Assembly (NCBI GenBank): GCA_040755975.1
Contig: JBFLZY010000004.1
Location: 1-64,000 of the forward strand
Source: JAIMBK01 sp040755975
GTDB lineage: Bacteria > Bacillota > Desulfotomaculia > Desulfotomaculales > Nap2-2B
DNA: 64,000 bases
Direction: 5' to 3'
Every line of letters begins with the position of its first letter. The stretch's first letter is position 1. This document shows, one piece after another, positions 17,021 to 26,097 of the stretch. Made by a program: the position numbers and the translations under genes. Below the pieces are notes generated by a model. It was not told the DNA's origin, made no database searches, and worked only from the letters and a program-made list of their open reading frames with translations.

Positions 17021-18097
17021 ATGGCTTTCAACATAAAAGATGTTTTCCGGAAGGATCTGGCAAATCTGGTGCAATACGAAGTCCAGCCCTCCAAAAACGG
17101 CCTGATTAGACTGGATGCCAACGAAAATCCCTTTGATTTCCCGATTTCTCTTCAGGAGCAAATCCACCGGCAGATCAGGTCGCGCTCGTTTAACCGCTAC
17201 CCCGACGATCCTGCCGACGAGTTGCGGGAAGCAATTTCTCAATATACCGGGGTGCCTGGAGAGGGAATTATGCTCGGCAACGGATCGGATGAGTTGATTT
17301 TAAATTTGTGTTTGGCCGTAGGCAGCGGCGCACAGGTGGTCATCGCCACTCCGACTTTTTCCATGTACCGGATCAACAGCCTGATTGCAGGGGCTGCACC
17401 GGTAGAAATTCCCCGGTTAACAACGGGATTTGCCCTTGATCTTGACTCCCTTGGGCGGGCTGCGGCCGGTGAAAAAACGAAGCTGATCTTTTTATGTTCC
17501 CCCAATAATCCCACGGGCAACGCCACCCCTCCGGAAGAAATCGCCGCAATCCTGGAGCGCAGCCGGGCCCTGGTCGTGGTGGATGAAGCCTATATCGATT
17601 TTGGCGGGCAGACGTGTTTGCCCTTGTTGGAAAAGTATCCAAACCTGGTCATTTTGCGTACTTTTTCCAAAGCTTTCGGCCTGGCCGGCTTGAGGGTGGG
17701 CTATCTTTTGGGGAATCCCGAGGTAGTCAGCGAGCTTATGCGCGTAAAACAGCCTTTTAATTTGAGCACATTCGCGCAGGTGGCCGCCCGTACCGCACTG
17801 GCCTACCGGGAGGAGTTCTTAAAGATGATTGCGCTTATCCGGCAGTCCAGAGAGAAGCTTATAAAAGAACTGGCCTCCCTGCCCGGGGTCACCGTGTTTC
17901 CCAGTGAGGCGAATTTTATTCTTTTTCGCACCCCGCAGCCGGCAAATTTTGTCTTCCGGCGCCTTCTTCAAGAAGGCGTGTTGATCCGCAGCCTCCACGG
18001 ACCCGGCCTGGAGGAGTGCCTGCGGGTCACCGTGGGCCGGGAAGAAGAAAATGAAATTTTTATCGAAAAGATGAAAGAAGTCTTGTCCCTGATGTGA
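17021..18097 (+). CDS. hisC: Histidinol-phosphate aminotransferase
   Basis: A 358-residue fold type I PLP enzyme that transaminates imidazole acetol phosphate. LCSPNNPTGNATPP, VVVDEAYIDFGG and the PLP-lysine region RTFSKAFGLAGLRVGY are present, and the arginine in ECLRVTVGREEEN is the usual substrate contact. The ATG at 17021 follows GGGAGAG by seven bases; an upstream frame from 16988 has no site. Confidence 0.95.
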   Translation: MAFNIKDVFRKDLANLVQYEVQPSKNGLIRLDANENPFDFPISLQEQIHRQIRSRSFNRYPDDPADELREAISQYTGVPGEGIMLGNGSDELILNLCLAVGSGAQVVIATPTFSMYRINSLIAGAAPVEIPRLTTGFALDLDSLGRAAAGEKTKLIFLCSPNNPTGNATPPEEIAAILERSRALVVVDEAYIDFGGQTCLPLLEKYPNLVILRTFSKAFGLAGLRVGYLLGNPEVVSELMRVKQPFNLSTFAQVAARTALAYREEFLKMIALIRQSREKLIKELASLPGVTVFPSEANFILFRTPQPANFVFRRLLQEGVLIRSLHGPGLEECLRVTVGREEENEIFIEKMKEVLSLM

Positions 18098-18180
18098 TTT
18101 CAAAAAGGTCAGGCCGGGATGGGCAGTTCATTGTGTCTTAAGCGGCCTTGTGTTTTAAGCCGCGGATAAGGGGGTAGAAG

Positions 18181-18774
18181 ATGGATCGGCAGCGCACCGG
18201 GGAAATCAGCCGCCAGACGGCGGAAACCGGCATAAATTTAAGGTTAAATATTGACGGTGCGGGAAATTATCAGATTAATACGGGGCTGGGTTTCTTTGAC
18301 CACATGCTGGCACTTTTCGCCCGGCACGGTACTTTTGATTTAGAGCTGACCGCAAAGGGCGACCTGAACGTGGACGCCCACCATACCGTTGAAGATATCG
18401 GCATTTGTCTGGGTCGGGCGCTAAAGGCAGCCCTTGGGGATAAAGCGGGGATCGCCCGTTTTGGACATGCCCTGGTGCCTATGGACGAGAGCCTGGCCAT
18501 GGTGGCCGTGGACATCAGCGGCAGGGGGTACCTGGCCTTTGCTACCCGCTTTCCAGCGGCAAAAGTCGGCGGCTTCGATACCGAACTGGTCGAGGAATTC
18601 CTCCGGGCGCTGGCGGTCAACGGGGAATTCACGCTCCATGTCCGGCTCCTGGCCGGGCGCAACAGCCACCATATTTGTGAAGCTATTTTCAAAGCCTTGG
18701 GCCGCGCGCTACGCGACGCGGTCTCCCTTGATGAACGCGGGCAGGGCGTCCCTTCCACCAAGGAGACGTTATAA
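18181..18774 (+). CDS. hisB: Imidazoleglycerol-phosphate dehydratase
   Basis: A monofunctional 197-residue dehydratase with manganese-binding histidine motifs: GFFDHMLALFARHG, DVDAHHTVEDIGICLG-like (here NVDAHHTVEDIG) and GRNSHHICEAIFKALGRAL. No phosphatase domain is fused, so histidinol phosphatase must be encoded elsewhere. GGGGG precedes the ATG by six bases. Confidence 0.95.
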   Translation: MDRQRTGEISRQTAETGINLRLNIDGAGNYQINTGLGFFDHMLALFARHGTFDLELTAKGDLNVDAHHTVEDIGICLGRALKAALGDKAGIARFGHALVPMDESLAMVAVDISGRGYLAFATRFPAAKVGGFDTELVEEFLRALAVNGEFTLHVRLLAGRNSHHICEAIFKALGRALRDAVSLDERGQGVPSTKETL

Positions 18775-18808
18775 AGCGATAAAAAAGTATTAAATGTTCA
18801 GTTTCCCA

Positions 18809-18840
18809 AGCGGCGGGGCTATGCTTCGCCGCTACGAAGC
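18809..18840. repeat. Inverted repeats between hisB and hisH
   Basis: AGCGGCG at 18809-18815 pairs with CGCCGCT at 18827-18833, and GCTTCG at 18823-18828 can alternatively pair with CGAAGC at 18835-18840. The pairings overlap and exclude each other. There is no T-run, so this is not a simple terminator. It lies 58 bases ahead of the hisH start. Confidence 0.4.
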
Positions 18841-18897
18841 GGTTTTGCTGTGGCCAACAAACGGCAAGCGATCTCCAATGGCAGGAGGCAGGCACTT

Positions 18898-19527
18898 TTG
18901 ATTGCAATTATCGACTACGGTATGGGCAACCTTCGCAGTGTCCAAAAGGGCTTTGAAAAGGCAGGCTGGAGCGCCCGCATTGTGCAAACCGCCAGGGAAG
19001 TGCTAACCGCCAAAGGAGTCGTTTTACCGGGTGTAGGCGCCTTTGCCAACGCCATGCAGAACCTTCGGCGGGCTGATTTAACCGGGGCGATCCGGCAGGT
19101 GATCGCGGAAGGGAAGCCTTTTCTGGGCATCTGCCTGGGGATGCAGTTGCTTTTTGAAGCCAGTGAGGAATGGGGCTTAACCACCGGCCTGGGGATTTTT
19201 CCTGGGGCGGTCAAAAGGCTCCCGGCGGGATTGAAAATTCCCCATATGGGCTGGAATAACGTATATTTTTCCAGAGAGTGCTCCCTGGTGGAAGGGATTA
19301 CCCAGAATGCGTACTTTTATTTTGTTCATTCGTATTATGTTGATACGCCCCAGAAGGAAATAATCGTTGGCCTGACTCATTACGGCCTGGACTTTCCTTC
19401 CCTGGTAGCGAGAAAAAATGTTTTCGGCATTCAATTTCACCCGGAAAAAAGCAGTGCCTTGGGGCTGCGGATATTGAAAAACTTTGGGGGGTTGGTGGCA
19501 AAAAATGATGATCATCCCGGCGATTGA
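18898..19527 (+). CDS. hisH: Imidazole glycerol phosphate synthase, glutaminase subunit
   Basis: The 209-residue class I amidotransferase that supplies ammonia to HisF. It begins IAIIDYGMGNLRSVQKGFE, carries the nucleophile cysteine in FLGICLGMQLLFE and the His-Glu pair in QFHPEKS. The start is TTG at 18898 because AGGAGG lies nine bases upstream and this gives the standard N-terminus; a frame from 18850 would add an unrelated tail. It overlaps hisA by 23 bases, so the two are translationally coupled. Confidence 0.93.
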   Translation: MIAIIDYGMGNLRSVQKGFEKAGWSARIVQTAREVLTAKGVVLPGVGAFANAMQNLRRADLTGAIRQVIAEGKPFLGICLGMQLLFEASEEWGLTTGLGIFPGAVKRLPAGLKIPHMGWNNVYFSRECSLVEGITQNAYFYFVHSYYVDTPQKEIIVGLTHYGLDFPSLVARKNVFGIQFHPEKSSALGLRILKNFGGLVAKNDDHPGD

Positions 19528-20254
19528 CCTGCGGGAGGGGAAATGCGTTCGTTTAACCGAAGGCAGGCCGGATCGGGAAACGGTTTATTCCAATGATCCG
19601 GTCGCCATGGCCAATCTTTGGGAGGCGGAGGGGGCGCGCTTTCTGCACGTCGTTGATCTCGACGGCGCCTTTGCCGGCAAGCCGAAAAACCTGGACATTA
19701 TTAAAAAGATCATCGCTACAGTAAGGATTTCCGTCCAGGTAGGCGGCGGAATCAGAGACATGGGGATCATTAAGGAGCTTTTGGAGAGCGGCGCAAAAAG
19801 GGTCATCCTGGGCACTGTCGCGATAATCAACCCCGATCTTGTCGCCGACGCCTGTGCGCGATACGGCGAGGCGATTCTTGTGGGGATTGATGCTAAAGAA
19901 GGGAAAGTGGCTATTGAAGGATGGGGTGTCACCGCCGAAAAGGATGCCCTGGAACTGGCCAAAGAAATGAAAAATCTGGGCGTTAAACGGGTGGTCTTTA
20001 CCGACGTGGGGCGCGACGGGACTTTAAAAGGGCCGAATTTAACGGCCATCCGGGAAATTGCCGGGACGGCCGGGGTGAAAATAATTGCGGCGGGAGGTAT
20101 TTCCACAGCGGATGATTTGCTTTCCCTTTTAAAATTAGAGCCTTTCGGTGTGGAGGCGGTAATTGTAGGAAAGGCTTTATATGCCGGAACGATCACGTTG
20201 AAAGAAGCTTTACGCATAAGCAAACAGGAGGAAATGAGGGCTGTTTCGTGTTGA
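19505..20254 (+). CDS. hisA: ProFAR isomerase
   Basis: A 249-residue beta/alpha barrel that isomerises ProFAR to PRFAR. IIPAIDLREGKCVRL with its catalytic aspartate opens the protein, VQVGGGIRD binds phosphate, and FTDVGRDGTLKGPN carries the second aspartate. The start is the first of two adjacent ATG codons at 19505 and 19508, either of which is possible. It overlaps hisH at its 5' end and hisF by seven bases at its 3' end. Confidence 0.95.
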   Translation: MMIIPAIDLREGKCVRLTEGRPDRETVYSNDPVAMANLWEAEGARFLHVVDLDGAFAGKPKNLDIIKKIIATVRISVQVGGGIRDMGIIKELLESGAKRVILGTVAIINPDLVADACARYGEAILVGIDAKEGKVAIEGWGVTAEKDALELAKEMKNLGVKRVVFTDVGRDGTLKGPNLTAIREIAGTAGVKIIAAGGISTADDLLSLLKLEPFGVEAVIVGKALYAGTITLKEALRISKQEEMRAVSC

Positions 20255-21006
20255 CCAAGCGCATTATCCCCTGCCTGGACGTTACGGACGGGCGGGTCGT
20301 CAAGGGAACGAATTTTATCAATCTGCGGGATGCGGGCGATCCCGTGGAACTGGCCGCCTTTTACGACGGTCAGGGCGCCGACGAACTGGTTTTTTTGGAT
20401 ATTACCGCTTCCGCCCGGGGCAGAAAAACAATGCTGGAGATGGTATACCGCACCGCTGAGGAAGTTTTTATCCCTTATACAGTAGGCGGAGGGATCGCCA
20501 CCCTCGAAGATATTCGCGATATTCTTTCGGCCGGCGCCGACAAGGTGTCCATCAATACGGCGGCGGTGCAAGATCCGGCGCTGATCTCCCGAAGCGCCGA
20601 ACGTTTCGGCAGCCAGTGCATAGTCGTGGCCATTGACGCCAAGCAGGTGGGGCCGCAAAAGTGGGAGGTATACATTCACGGCGGGCGCACCCCCACCGGA
20701 CTTGACGCCGTCGAGTGGGCCAGGCAGGTCGAAGAACTGGGCGCGGGGGAAATTTTACTGACCAGCATGGACCGGGACGGGACAAAGGACGGGTACGACA
20801 TTCCTTTGACCCGCGCGATTGCCGATGCCGTTCGCATCCCGGTGATTGCTTCCGGCGGGGTAGGGACGCTGGCGCACATCGCCCAGGGGTTGACCGCGGG
20901 CGGGGCCGACGCGGCCCTGGCGGCATCCATTTTTCATTTCGGGGAATACCTTATCCGGCAGGTAAAGGAATATCTGCGCGAGCAGGGCATCCCCGTCAGA
21001 ATATAG
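20248..21006 (+). CDS. hisF: Imidazole glycerol phosphate synthase, cyclase subunit
   Basis: A 252-residue beta/alpha barrel that, with HisH, makes IGP and AICAR. LTKRIIPCLDVTDGRVVKG holds the first catalytic aspartate and LTSMDRDGTKDGYD the second; VGGGIATLEDI and SGGVGTLAHI are the phosphate loops. The start is GTG 20248 with AGGAGG upstream, inside the hisA stop region. AICAR made here feeds PurH of the cluster upstream. Confidence 0.96.
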   Translation: MLTKRIIPCLDVTDGRVVKGTNFINLRDAGDPVELAAFYDGQGADELVFLDITASARGRKTMLEMVYRTAEEVFIPYTVGGGIATLEDIRDILSAGADKVSINTAAVQDPALISRSAERFGSQCIVVAIDAKQVGPQKWEVYIHGGRTPTGLDAVEWARQVEELGAGEILLTSMDRDGTKDGYDIPLTRAIADAVRIPVIASGGVGTLAHIAQGLTAGGADAALAASIFHFGEYLIRQVKEYLREQGIPVRI

Positions 21007-21021
21007 TTGGGAGTGTATTTT

Positions 21022-21891
21022 TTGCGTGCCCAAAAAGAATGTTATCCCTGCCTGGAGGGTCTCGCCAGACGGACGGCCAGCCTCGCCACTCCGGACCAGG
21101 TAAAAAGGGAAGAGGTTTTCTATAAAGGGTTAACCTACTTGACGCAAAACCTGTCCTTCGACCAGATTCCCACCCGGATTGCCGGGGAAATGCAGCGGGT
21201 GATTCGGGCTGCGACGGGAAACAGAGACCCGTTTATGGCGGTTAAAGAAAAAGAAATGCAGATTGCCCGCGAGCTGGCGGAGGAAATCAGGCCGGCCCTG
21301 GGAGACGACCTCCCTTCTTTAATTGCCTTTGCCGCGAAAGGGAACAGTATTGACTTTTTTCTCGACCTCGCCAGGATTCGGGAAGAAATTCCGAAACCGG
21401 TATCCTTTGCGATTAACGACATTAAGGAACTTTGCACCCTTCTGGAGGGATTTAAAAAATCCCGGGATCGCAAATCAATTCTTTATTTTGCCGACAACGC
21501 CGGGGAATGTTATTTCGACCTGCCGCTCGTCAAAAAATTGGCGGATTTTGCCGAAGTAATTTACGTGGTCAAAGAAAATCCCGTCCAAAACGACCTGACT
21601 TTAGAGGATCTGGAACGGAGCGGGATCAGGGAAAAGTTTAAAAGAGTCATCACCACCGGCAGCGATACGCCGGGGCTCGATCTCTCGCTTGTTTCCAAAG
21701 AATTTTTCGAAACCCTGGTTTGCGCCGATTTGCTCCTGGCGAAGGGGATGGGGTATTATGAAACGCTGCCGGAGTTGGGCGTCCCGGCGCCGGCCTTCTT
21801 TCTTTTGAAGGCAAAATGCGCCCCGATCGCCAGGTCTTTAAACGTGCCGTTAAACAGTTACGTTGCCTGCCTGATGAGGGTCGTGGTATAA
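21022..21891 (+). CDS. DUF89 family damage-control phosphatase-like protein
   Basis: A protein of about 289 residues in the DUF89/ARMT1-like family, whose studied members are metal-dependent phosphatases that remove damaged or surplus sugar phosphates. The N-terminal CYPCL, the metal-site motif YFADNAGECYFD, ITTGSDTPGLDLS and LAKGMGYYETL fit the short prokaryotic subgroup. The start is probably TTG 21022, with GGGAG about 8 bases upstream; GTG 21013 and TTG 21007 are alternatives. It lies 15 bases after hisF and before hisI. A housekeeping role for a his-pathway phospho-intermediate is attractive but not shown. Confidence 0.75.
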   Translation: MRAQKECYPCLEGLARRTASLATPDQVKREEVFYKGLTYLTQNLSFDQIPTRIAGEMQRVIRAATGNRDPFMAVKEKEMQIARELAEEIRPALGDDLPSLIAFAAKGNSIDFFLDLARIREEIPKPVSFAINDIKELCTLLEGFKKSRDRKSILYFADNAGECYFDLPLVKKLADFAEVIYVVKENPVQNDLTLEDLERSGIREKFKRVITTGSDTPGLDLSLVSKEFFETLVCADLLLAKGMGYYETLPELGVPAPAFFLLKAKCAPIARSLNVPLNSYVACLMRVVV

Positions 21892-21933
21892 TTTTCGCAA
21901 AAGAAAAAATCAGGCAGGGAGGCGACTTAAAAG

Positions 21934-22509
21934 ATGGGCTTGCCGGGGGGCGAAATTAAAATTCCCCAAAAAGAAGTTTACACCTATGAAGATTACGCAC
22001 AGTTGCCTGAAGGATCTCCTTACCAGTTAATCGGAGGGGAGCTGGTGATAACTCCTTCACCTACCGCTTCTCATCAATATATTAAGTCTAGAATAGTAAG
22101 AAGATTGATTGATTTCGTGGAAGAAAGGGGCCTGGGGGTAGTCCTGGATGCTCCTTTAGACGTTTACCTGGAGGAAAAGGAAACTTACCAGCCGGATATC
22201 ATCTACATTTCCAGAGAAAGGTTATTTGTCGTTGAGGAAAGAATCAAAGGAGCGCCCGATCTGGTGATGGAGGTTTTATCCCCTTCCACCGCCTACTACG
22301 ACTTACGCAAGAAGGCCAGGGTTTATGCCCGGCACGGGGTAAAAGAGTACTGGATTGTCGACCCGCTGGAAAAATCTATTGAAATATATACCAACCGGGA
22401 TGGCTGCTTTGAACTCACTCAAAAGGTGGAGGGCGAAGGAAAAGCCCGTTCGCTCCTTTTAGGCGGCTTTGCGGTGGAATTAAAAGATGTTTTTGTTAAG
22501 ATCAAATAA
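21934..22509 (+). CDS. Uma2 family PD-(D/E)XK nuclease-like protein
   Basis: A 191-residue protein of the Uma2 (DUF820) family, built on the PD-(D/E)XK nuclease fold. The family pattern is visible as YQPDIIYISRE, DLVMEVLSPSTAYYD and RKKARVYARHGVKEYWIVDP. Many paralogues are usual in cyanobacteria and some Clostridia, and no cellular role is settled. It interrupts the his operon between the DUF89 gene and hisI, with its own GGGAGG site, and its composition is somewhat more AT-rich than its neighbours, which suggests later insertion. Confidence 0.82.
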   Translation: MGLPGGEIKIPQKEVYTYEDYAQLPEGSPYQLIGGELVITPSPTASHQYIKSRIVRRLIDFVEERGLGVVLDAPLDVYLEEKETYQPDIIYISRERLFVVEERIKGAPDLVMEVLSPSTAYYDLRKKARVYARHGVKEYWIVDPLEKSIEIYTNRDGCFELTQKVEGEGKARSLLLGGFAVELKDVFVKIK

Positions 22510-22525
22510 CAAGGGGTCAGCGGAA

Positions 22526-22861
22526 ATGCCCGGAAATCTTGACCAGCTGAAATACGACGCCAACGGTTTGATCCCCGCCATTGTTCAGGATATCCACACC
22601 GGCGCCGTCCTCATGCTCGCCTACATGAATCAAGAGTCTTTGGCGCGCACGCTGGCTGAGAGGGAAACCTGGTTCTGGAGCCGCAGCCGGCGGGAGTACT
22701 GGCACAAGGGCGCAACTTCCGGAAACGTCCAAAAGGTGCGGGAGATCTATTATGATTGCGATGCCGACGCCCTGCTGGTGAAGGTGGAGCAGATCGGCGT
22801 AGCCTGCCACGAAGGCCGGTACTCGTGTTTCCATCACCGGTTAGATAACGACCCGTCGTGA
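22526..22861 (+). CDS. hisI: Phosphoribosyl-AMP cyclohydrolase
   Basis: A 111-residue metal enzyme that opens the adenine ring of PR-AMP. Zinc and magnesium ligands are seen in YYDCDADALLVKVEQIG and VACHEGRYSCF, and EYWHKGATSGNVQKV is characteristic. The ATG at 22526 follows AGGGG; a frame from 22487 overlaps the Uma2 gene. No HisE pyrophosphohydrolase domain is fused or adjacent, so hisE lies elsewhere. Confidence 0.94.
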   Translation: MPGNLDQLKYDANGLIPAIVQDIHTGAVLMLAYMNQESLARTLAERETWFWSRSRREYWHKGATSGNVQKVREIYYDCDADALLVKVEQIGVACHEGRYSCFHHRLDNDPS

Positions 22862-22940
22862 AGCTTGCGAAAAAGGCTGCCGCTTGTCTTGCACCAGGGA
22901 AAAATGAAGATCCATTTTTTGAGGAAGGTAGGCCGTTTTT

Positions 22941-25187
22941 ATGGATATATTGGCCGGCTTAAACAGTTCGCAGGTACAAGCCGTGCAACATAAGGAAGGG
23001 CCCCTTTTGGTGCTGGCCGGGGCCGGCAGCGGCAAAACCAGGGTGCTGACCACCCGGATAGCTTATCTGCTAAAAGAAAAAAAGGTTTCTCCGCATAATA
23101 TTCTGGCCATTACTTTCACCAATAAGGCGGCGGGAGAAATGAAAGAGCGGGTCGCCGCCTTTGTACCGGAGGTGGCCAGGGATTTGTGGATCGGGACTTT
23201 TCACGCCACCTGCGTCCGGATTTTAAGAAAGCAGGCCTGCTTTTTGGGTTATCACGAAAACTTTGTGATTTACGATGACGACGACCAGCAGACCCTGTTA
23301 AAAGAATGTTTGCGGGAATTAAACCTGGATGAAAAAAAGTATTCGCCCCGTTCCCTCGGCGCCGCCATCTCCAGGGCGAAGAACGAACTGATTGACCCGG
23401 AGAAATGTGCCGAAGGCGCCCGGAGCCTTTTAGCGCGCACAGTGGCGAAGGTATACGCCCTTTACCAGGAAAAATTAGAAAAAAACTGCGCGCTGGACTT
23501 CGATGATTTAATCATGCTGGCTGTGCGCCTGTTTAAGGACAACCCTCACGTCCTTTCCTATTACCAGAACAAGTTTCGCTATATCCTGGTGGACGAATAC
23601 CAAGACACCAACCACGCCCAGTACGTTCTTGTGAAGCTGCTGGGAGGAGCCCACCGCAACGTTTTCGTCGTGGGGGACCCGGACCAAAGCATTTACGGCT
23701 GGCGCGGCGCCAATATCCGCAATATCCTGGAATTTGAAAGAGATTACCCGGACGCGAAAGTAATCAAACTGGAGCAAAACTACCGCTCCACCCAGACGAT
23801 CCTCGACGCGGCCAACCAGGTCATCCGGCATAACCGCGCGCGGAAGGAAAAACGCCTGTGGACGGCCGCCGGCAAAGGGGCGCCGGTGGTGGTGCACCTG
23901 GGGGACAACGAGCATCTGGAAGCGGAATTTGTGGCCGACCGGATCATCCGCCTGCGCCGGATGGCAGGCTTAAAATACAGTGATTTTGCCGTCCTTTACC
24001 GTACCCACGCCATGTCCCGGGTGGTGGAAGAAGTATTTCTGCACCGGGGAATTCCCTACACCATGGTAGGCGGCCTGAAATTTTACGAACGCAAGGAAAT
24101 TAAAGATTTACTGGCCTATTTGCGCCTGCTGGTTAACCCGGCGGACGTGTTGAGCCTGGCCAGAGTAATTAACGTACCGCGGAGAGGAATTGGCGAAGTT
24201 TCTTTCCGCAGGATCTGCGCTTTTGCCGCCGGGGAAAATCTTCCGGTGCTGCACGCCCTGGCGCAGGCCGAGAGAATCCCGGACCTGACGCCGAAAGTAA
24301 AAAGGGCTTGCCTTGAGCTGGCCGGTTTCCTCCAACGGCTTCAGGGAAGCCTCGGCAGCTTGAGCGTAACCGAAATAACCAAACAAGTCTTGGAAGAAAC
24401 CGGTTACTGGCGGGAGCTGCTCCTGGAAAACACGGTTGAATCCCGCACCCGGCAGGAGAACTTAAAGGAGTTCTTATCGGTAACTCAGGAATTCGACCGG
24501 GAGGAGGAAGAACGGACGCTGGGCGCGTTTCTGGCGAGAATGGCCCTGTATTCTGATGTTGACCACTACGATCAAAAGGCGGACCAGACCGTTCTGATGA
24601 CCCTGCACAGCGCGAAAGGCCTGGAATTTCCGGTGGTTTTTTTAATCGGGATGGAAGAAGGGGTGTTTCCCCATTCCCGTTCGCTTCTCGACCAGGGGGA
24701 GTTGGAAGAAGAACGCCGCCTTTGTTACGTAGGAATTACGCGGGCCAAACAGCGCCTTTACCTTACCCGCTGCTGGCAGCGCACCCTTTACGGCGCTACC
24801 CGGTTTAACGAACCTTCGCGTTTTTTAGAAGAAATTCCCGACGATCTTTTAACGGTGGACGATCCTTTAGACCAGCCCGGACGGGAGGTTAAACCGGCCG
24901 GAGAGAAAAGAAAAAGGAAAAAGGGTAAGGTGCTGCCGTTTGAGCAAAAGCCCCCGGCGGCAAAAAATGAATTGCCCGGCGGAACAACCGGCGAGGGCAG
25001 CCAGGTGGCTAATGCCCCGCGGGCTTTTTCCTACCGCCCCGGCGACCGCGTCCGGCATACCAGGTGGGGCGCCGGTACTGTGGTGGCCGTCCGCGGGGAA
25101 GGGGAAGGGGCCGAAATCAAGGTGGCTTTTCCCGCGCTGGGGATTAAAACTCTCCTGGCCAGGTACGCGCCACTCCAGAGGGAGTGA
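22941..25187 (+). CDS. pcrA: ATP-dependent DNA helicase PcrA/UvrD
   Basis: A 748-residue superfamily 1A helicase used in repair and plasmid replication. The Walker A AGAGSGKTRVL is at about residues 28-38, motif II in LVDEYQDTNHAQY near 220, motif III GDPDQSIYGWRGA near 247, and motif VI VGITRAKQRLYL near 595. A lysine-rich linker follows and the C-terminus is a Tudor-like fold (GDRVRHTRWGAGTVVAV), the RNA-polymerase-binding module of Gram-positive PcrA. GAGGAAGG precedes the ATG. ligA is two genes downstream, a common Firmicute neighbourhood. Confidence 0.96.
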   Translation: MDILAGLNSSQVQAVQHKEGPLLVLAGAGSGKTRVLTTRIAYLLKEKKVSPHNILAITFTNKAAGEMKERVAAFVPEVARDLWIGTFHATCVRILRKQACFLGYHENFVIYDDDDQQTLLKECLRELNLDEKKYSPRSLGAAISRAKNELIDPEKCAEGARSLLARTVAKVYALYQEKLEKNCALDFDDLIMLAVRLFKDNPHVLSYYQNKFRYILVDEYQDTNHAQYVLVKLLGGAHRNVFVVGDPDQSIYGWRGANIRNILEFERDYPDAKVIKLEQNYRSTQTILDAANQVIRHNRARKEKRLWTAAGKGAPVVVHLGDNEHLEAEFVADRIIRLRRMAGLKYSDFAVLYRTHAMSRVVEEVFLHRGIPYTMVGGLKFYERKEIKDLLAYLRLLVNPADVLSLARVINVPRRGIGEVSFRRICAFAAGENLPVLHALAQAERIPDLTPKVKRACLELAGFLQRLQGSLGSLSVTEITKQVLEETGYWRELLLENTVESRTRQENLKEFLSVTQEFDREEEERTLGAFLARMALYSDVDHYDQKADQTVLMTLHSAKGLEFPVVFLIGMEEGVFPHSRSLLDQGELEEERRLCYVGITRAKQRLYLTRCWQRTLYGATRFNEPSRFLEEIPDDLLTVDDPLDQPGREVKPAGEKRKRKKGKVLPFEQKPPAAKNELPGGTTGEGSQVANAPRAFSYRPGDRVRHTRWGAGTVVAVRGEGEGAEIKVAFPALGIKTLLARYAPLQRE

Positions 25188-25233
25188 AAACCTGCTCTTG
25201 ATGGGAATAATATCCTTAGGATAAGGAGGAGTA

Positions 25234-26097
25234 ATGACAGGTTATCTGGCGGCTGTGGCTGCGCTTACGGCCATCATTCATTTGATTAACACTTTGATTT
25301 ACGCGGTGCGCCTGGCCGGGGTGCGGACGCAGCGGCTGGCCACGGCAATTTCTTTATTTAACGTAATTTTTTTAATCGCCAGCACGGCGAACCTGATCCA
25401 GGCGCCGCTAATGTCGGCAATTGTGGAAAACGCAATCAACGCCGGGTTAAAATATAACGGCGGCATCGATTTACTGGCCAACCCTTTTTATCAGGCCCAG
25501 CTGGCCAGCCTGGACAGGCAAATCCGGCTGGTCATCCTGGCCTCGACGGCCGGAACCATCCTGGGCGGTCTCTTGATACCCTCCACAGTAAAGATCTTCG
25601 TGCGGGGAATAATGCTGCTGGAGGACATTGGTTCCGTGCCGCGGATGTTTTTAAAGCTGCTGCTGGCGCCGCGTTTTTTGCTCGGGCTGACGAAAGAAGT
25701 GCAACTTCCCCAGCCGGGCCGCTTTCGGGAAAGCTTGCGTGAACCGCTGCGAATACCTGTATATTTCCTGGTGGCCAACATTGTTATTACGGGAATCTGG
25801 ACGACCGGCGTCTTATCCGCTTTGTACGCCGGCGCCTTAAATCCGCAATTTCGGTCGACTGCCGCCTTTACTTCGGGCATTGTCAACGGCATTGCCACCA
25901 TCCTGGCAGCCACGGTGGTGGACCCCACGGCGGCCATGATTACCGACCAGGCCTTGCGCGGCGCGCGCGAGGAAAAAGACGTCCGGCAAATGGCCATTTA
26001 CCTGGCCCTGACCAGATTAATCGGCACTTTCCTGGCCCAGATCATCTTTTTGCCGGGTGCGTGGATCATCGTGTATGTGGTGAGGTTAATTACTTAA
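25234..26097 (+). CDS. amj: Lipid II flippase Amj
   Basis: A 287-residue polytopic membrane protein matching Amj (YdaH), the alternative to MurJ that flips the peptidoglycan precursor lipid II in Bacillus. HLINTLIYAVRLAGVRT at the N-terminus, FNVIFLIASTANLIQAPL and the late VVDPTAAMITDQALRG stretch are the recognised parts. It has about six helices. AAGGAGG precedes the ATG by about seven bases. It lies between pcrA and ligA on the same strand. Confidence 0.85.
   Translation: MTGYLAAVAALTAIIHLINTLIYAVRLAGVRTQRLATAISLFNVIFLIASTANLIQAPLMSAIVENAINAGLKYNGGIDLLANPFYQAQLASLDRQIRLVILASTAGTILGGLLIPSTVKIFVRGIMLLEDIGSVPRMFLKLLLAPRFLLGLTKEVQLPQPGRFRESLREPLRIPVYFLVANIVITGIWTTGVLSALYAGALNPQFRSTAAFTSGIVNGIATILAATVVDPTAAMITDQALRGAREEKDVRQMAIYLALTRLIGTFLAQIIFLPGAWIIVYVVRLIT

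Noticed and set aside
19585..20679. Minus-strand frame across hisA and hisF (364 codons).
   Set aside because: Antisense to two intact genes, serine/arginine-rich shadow without start signal.
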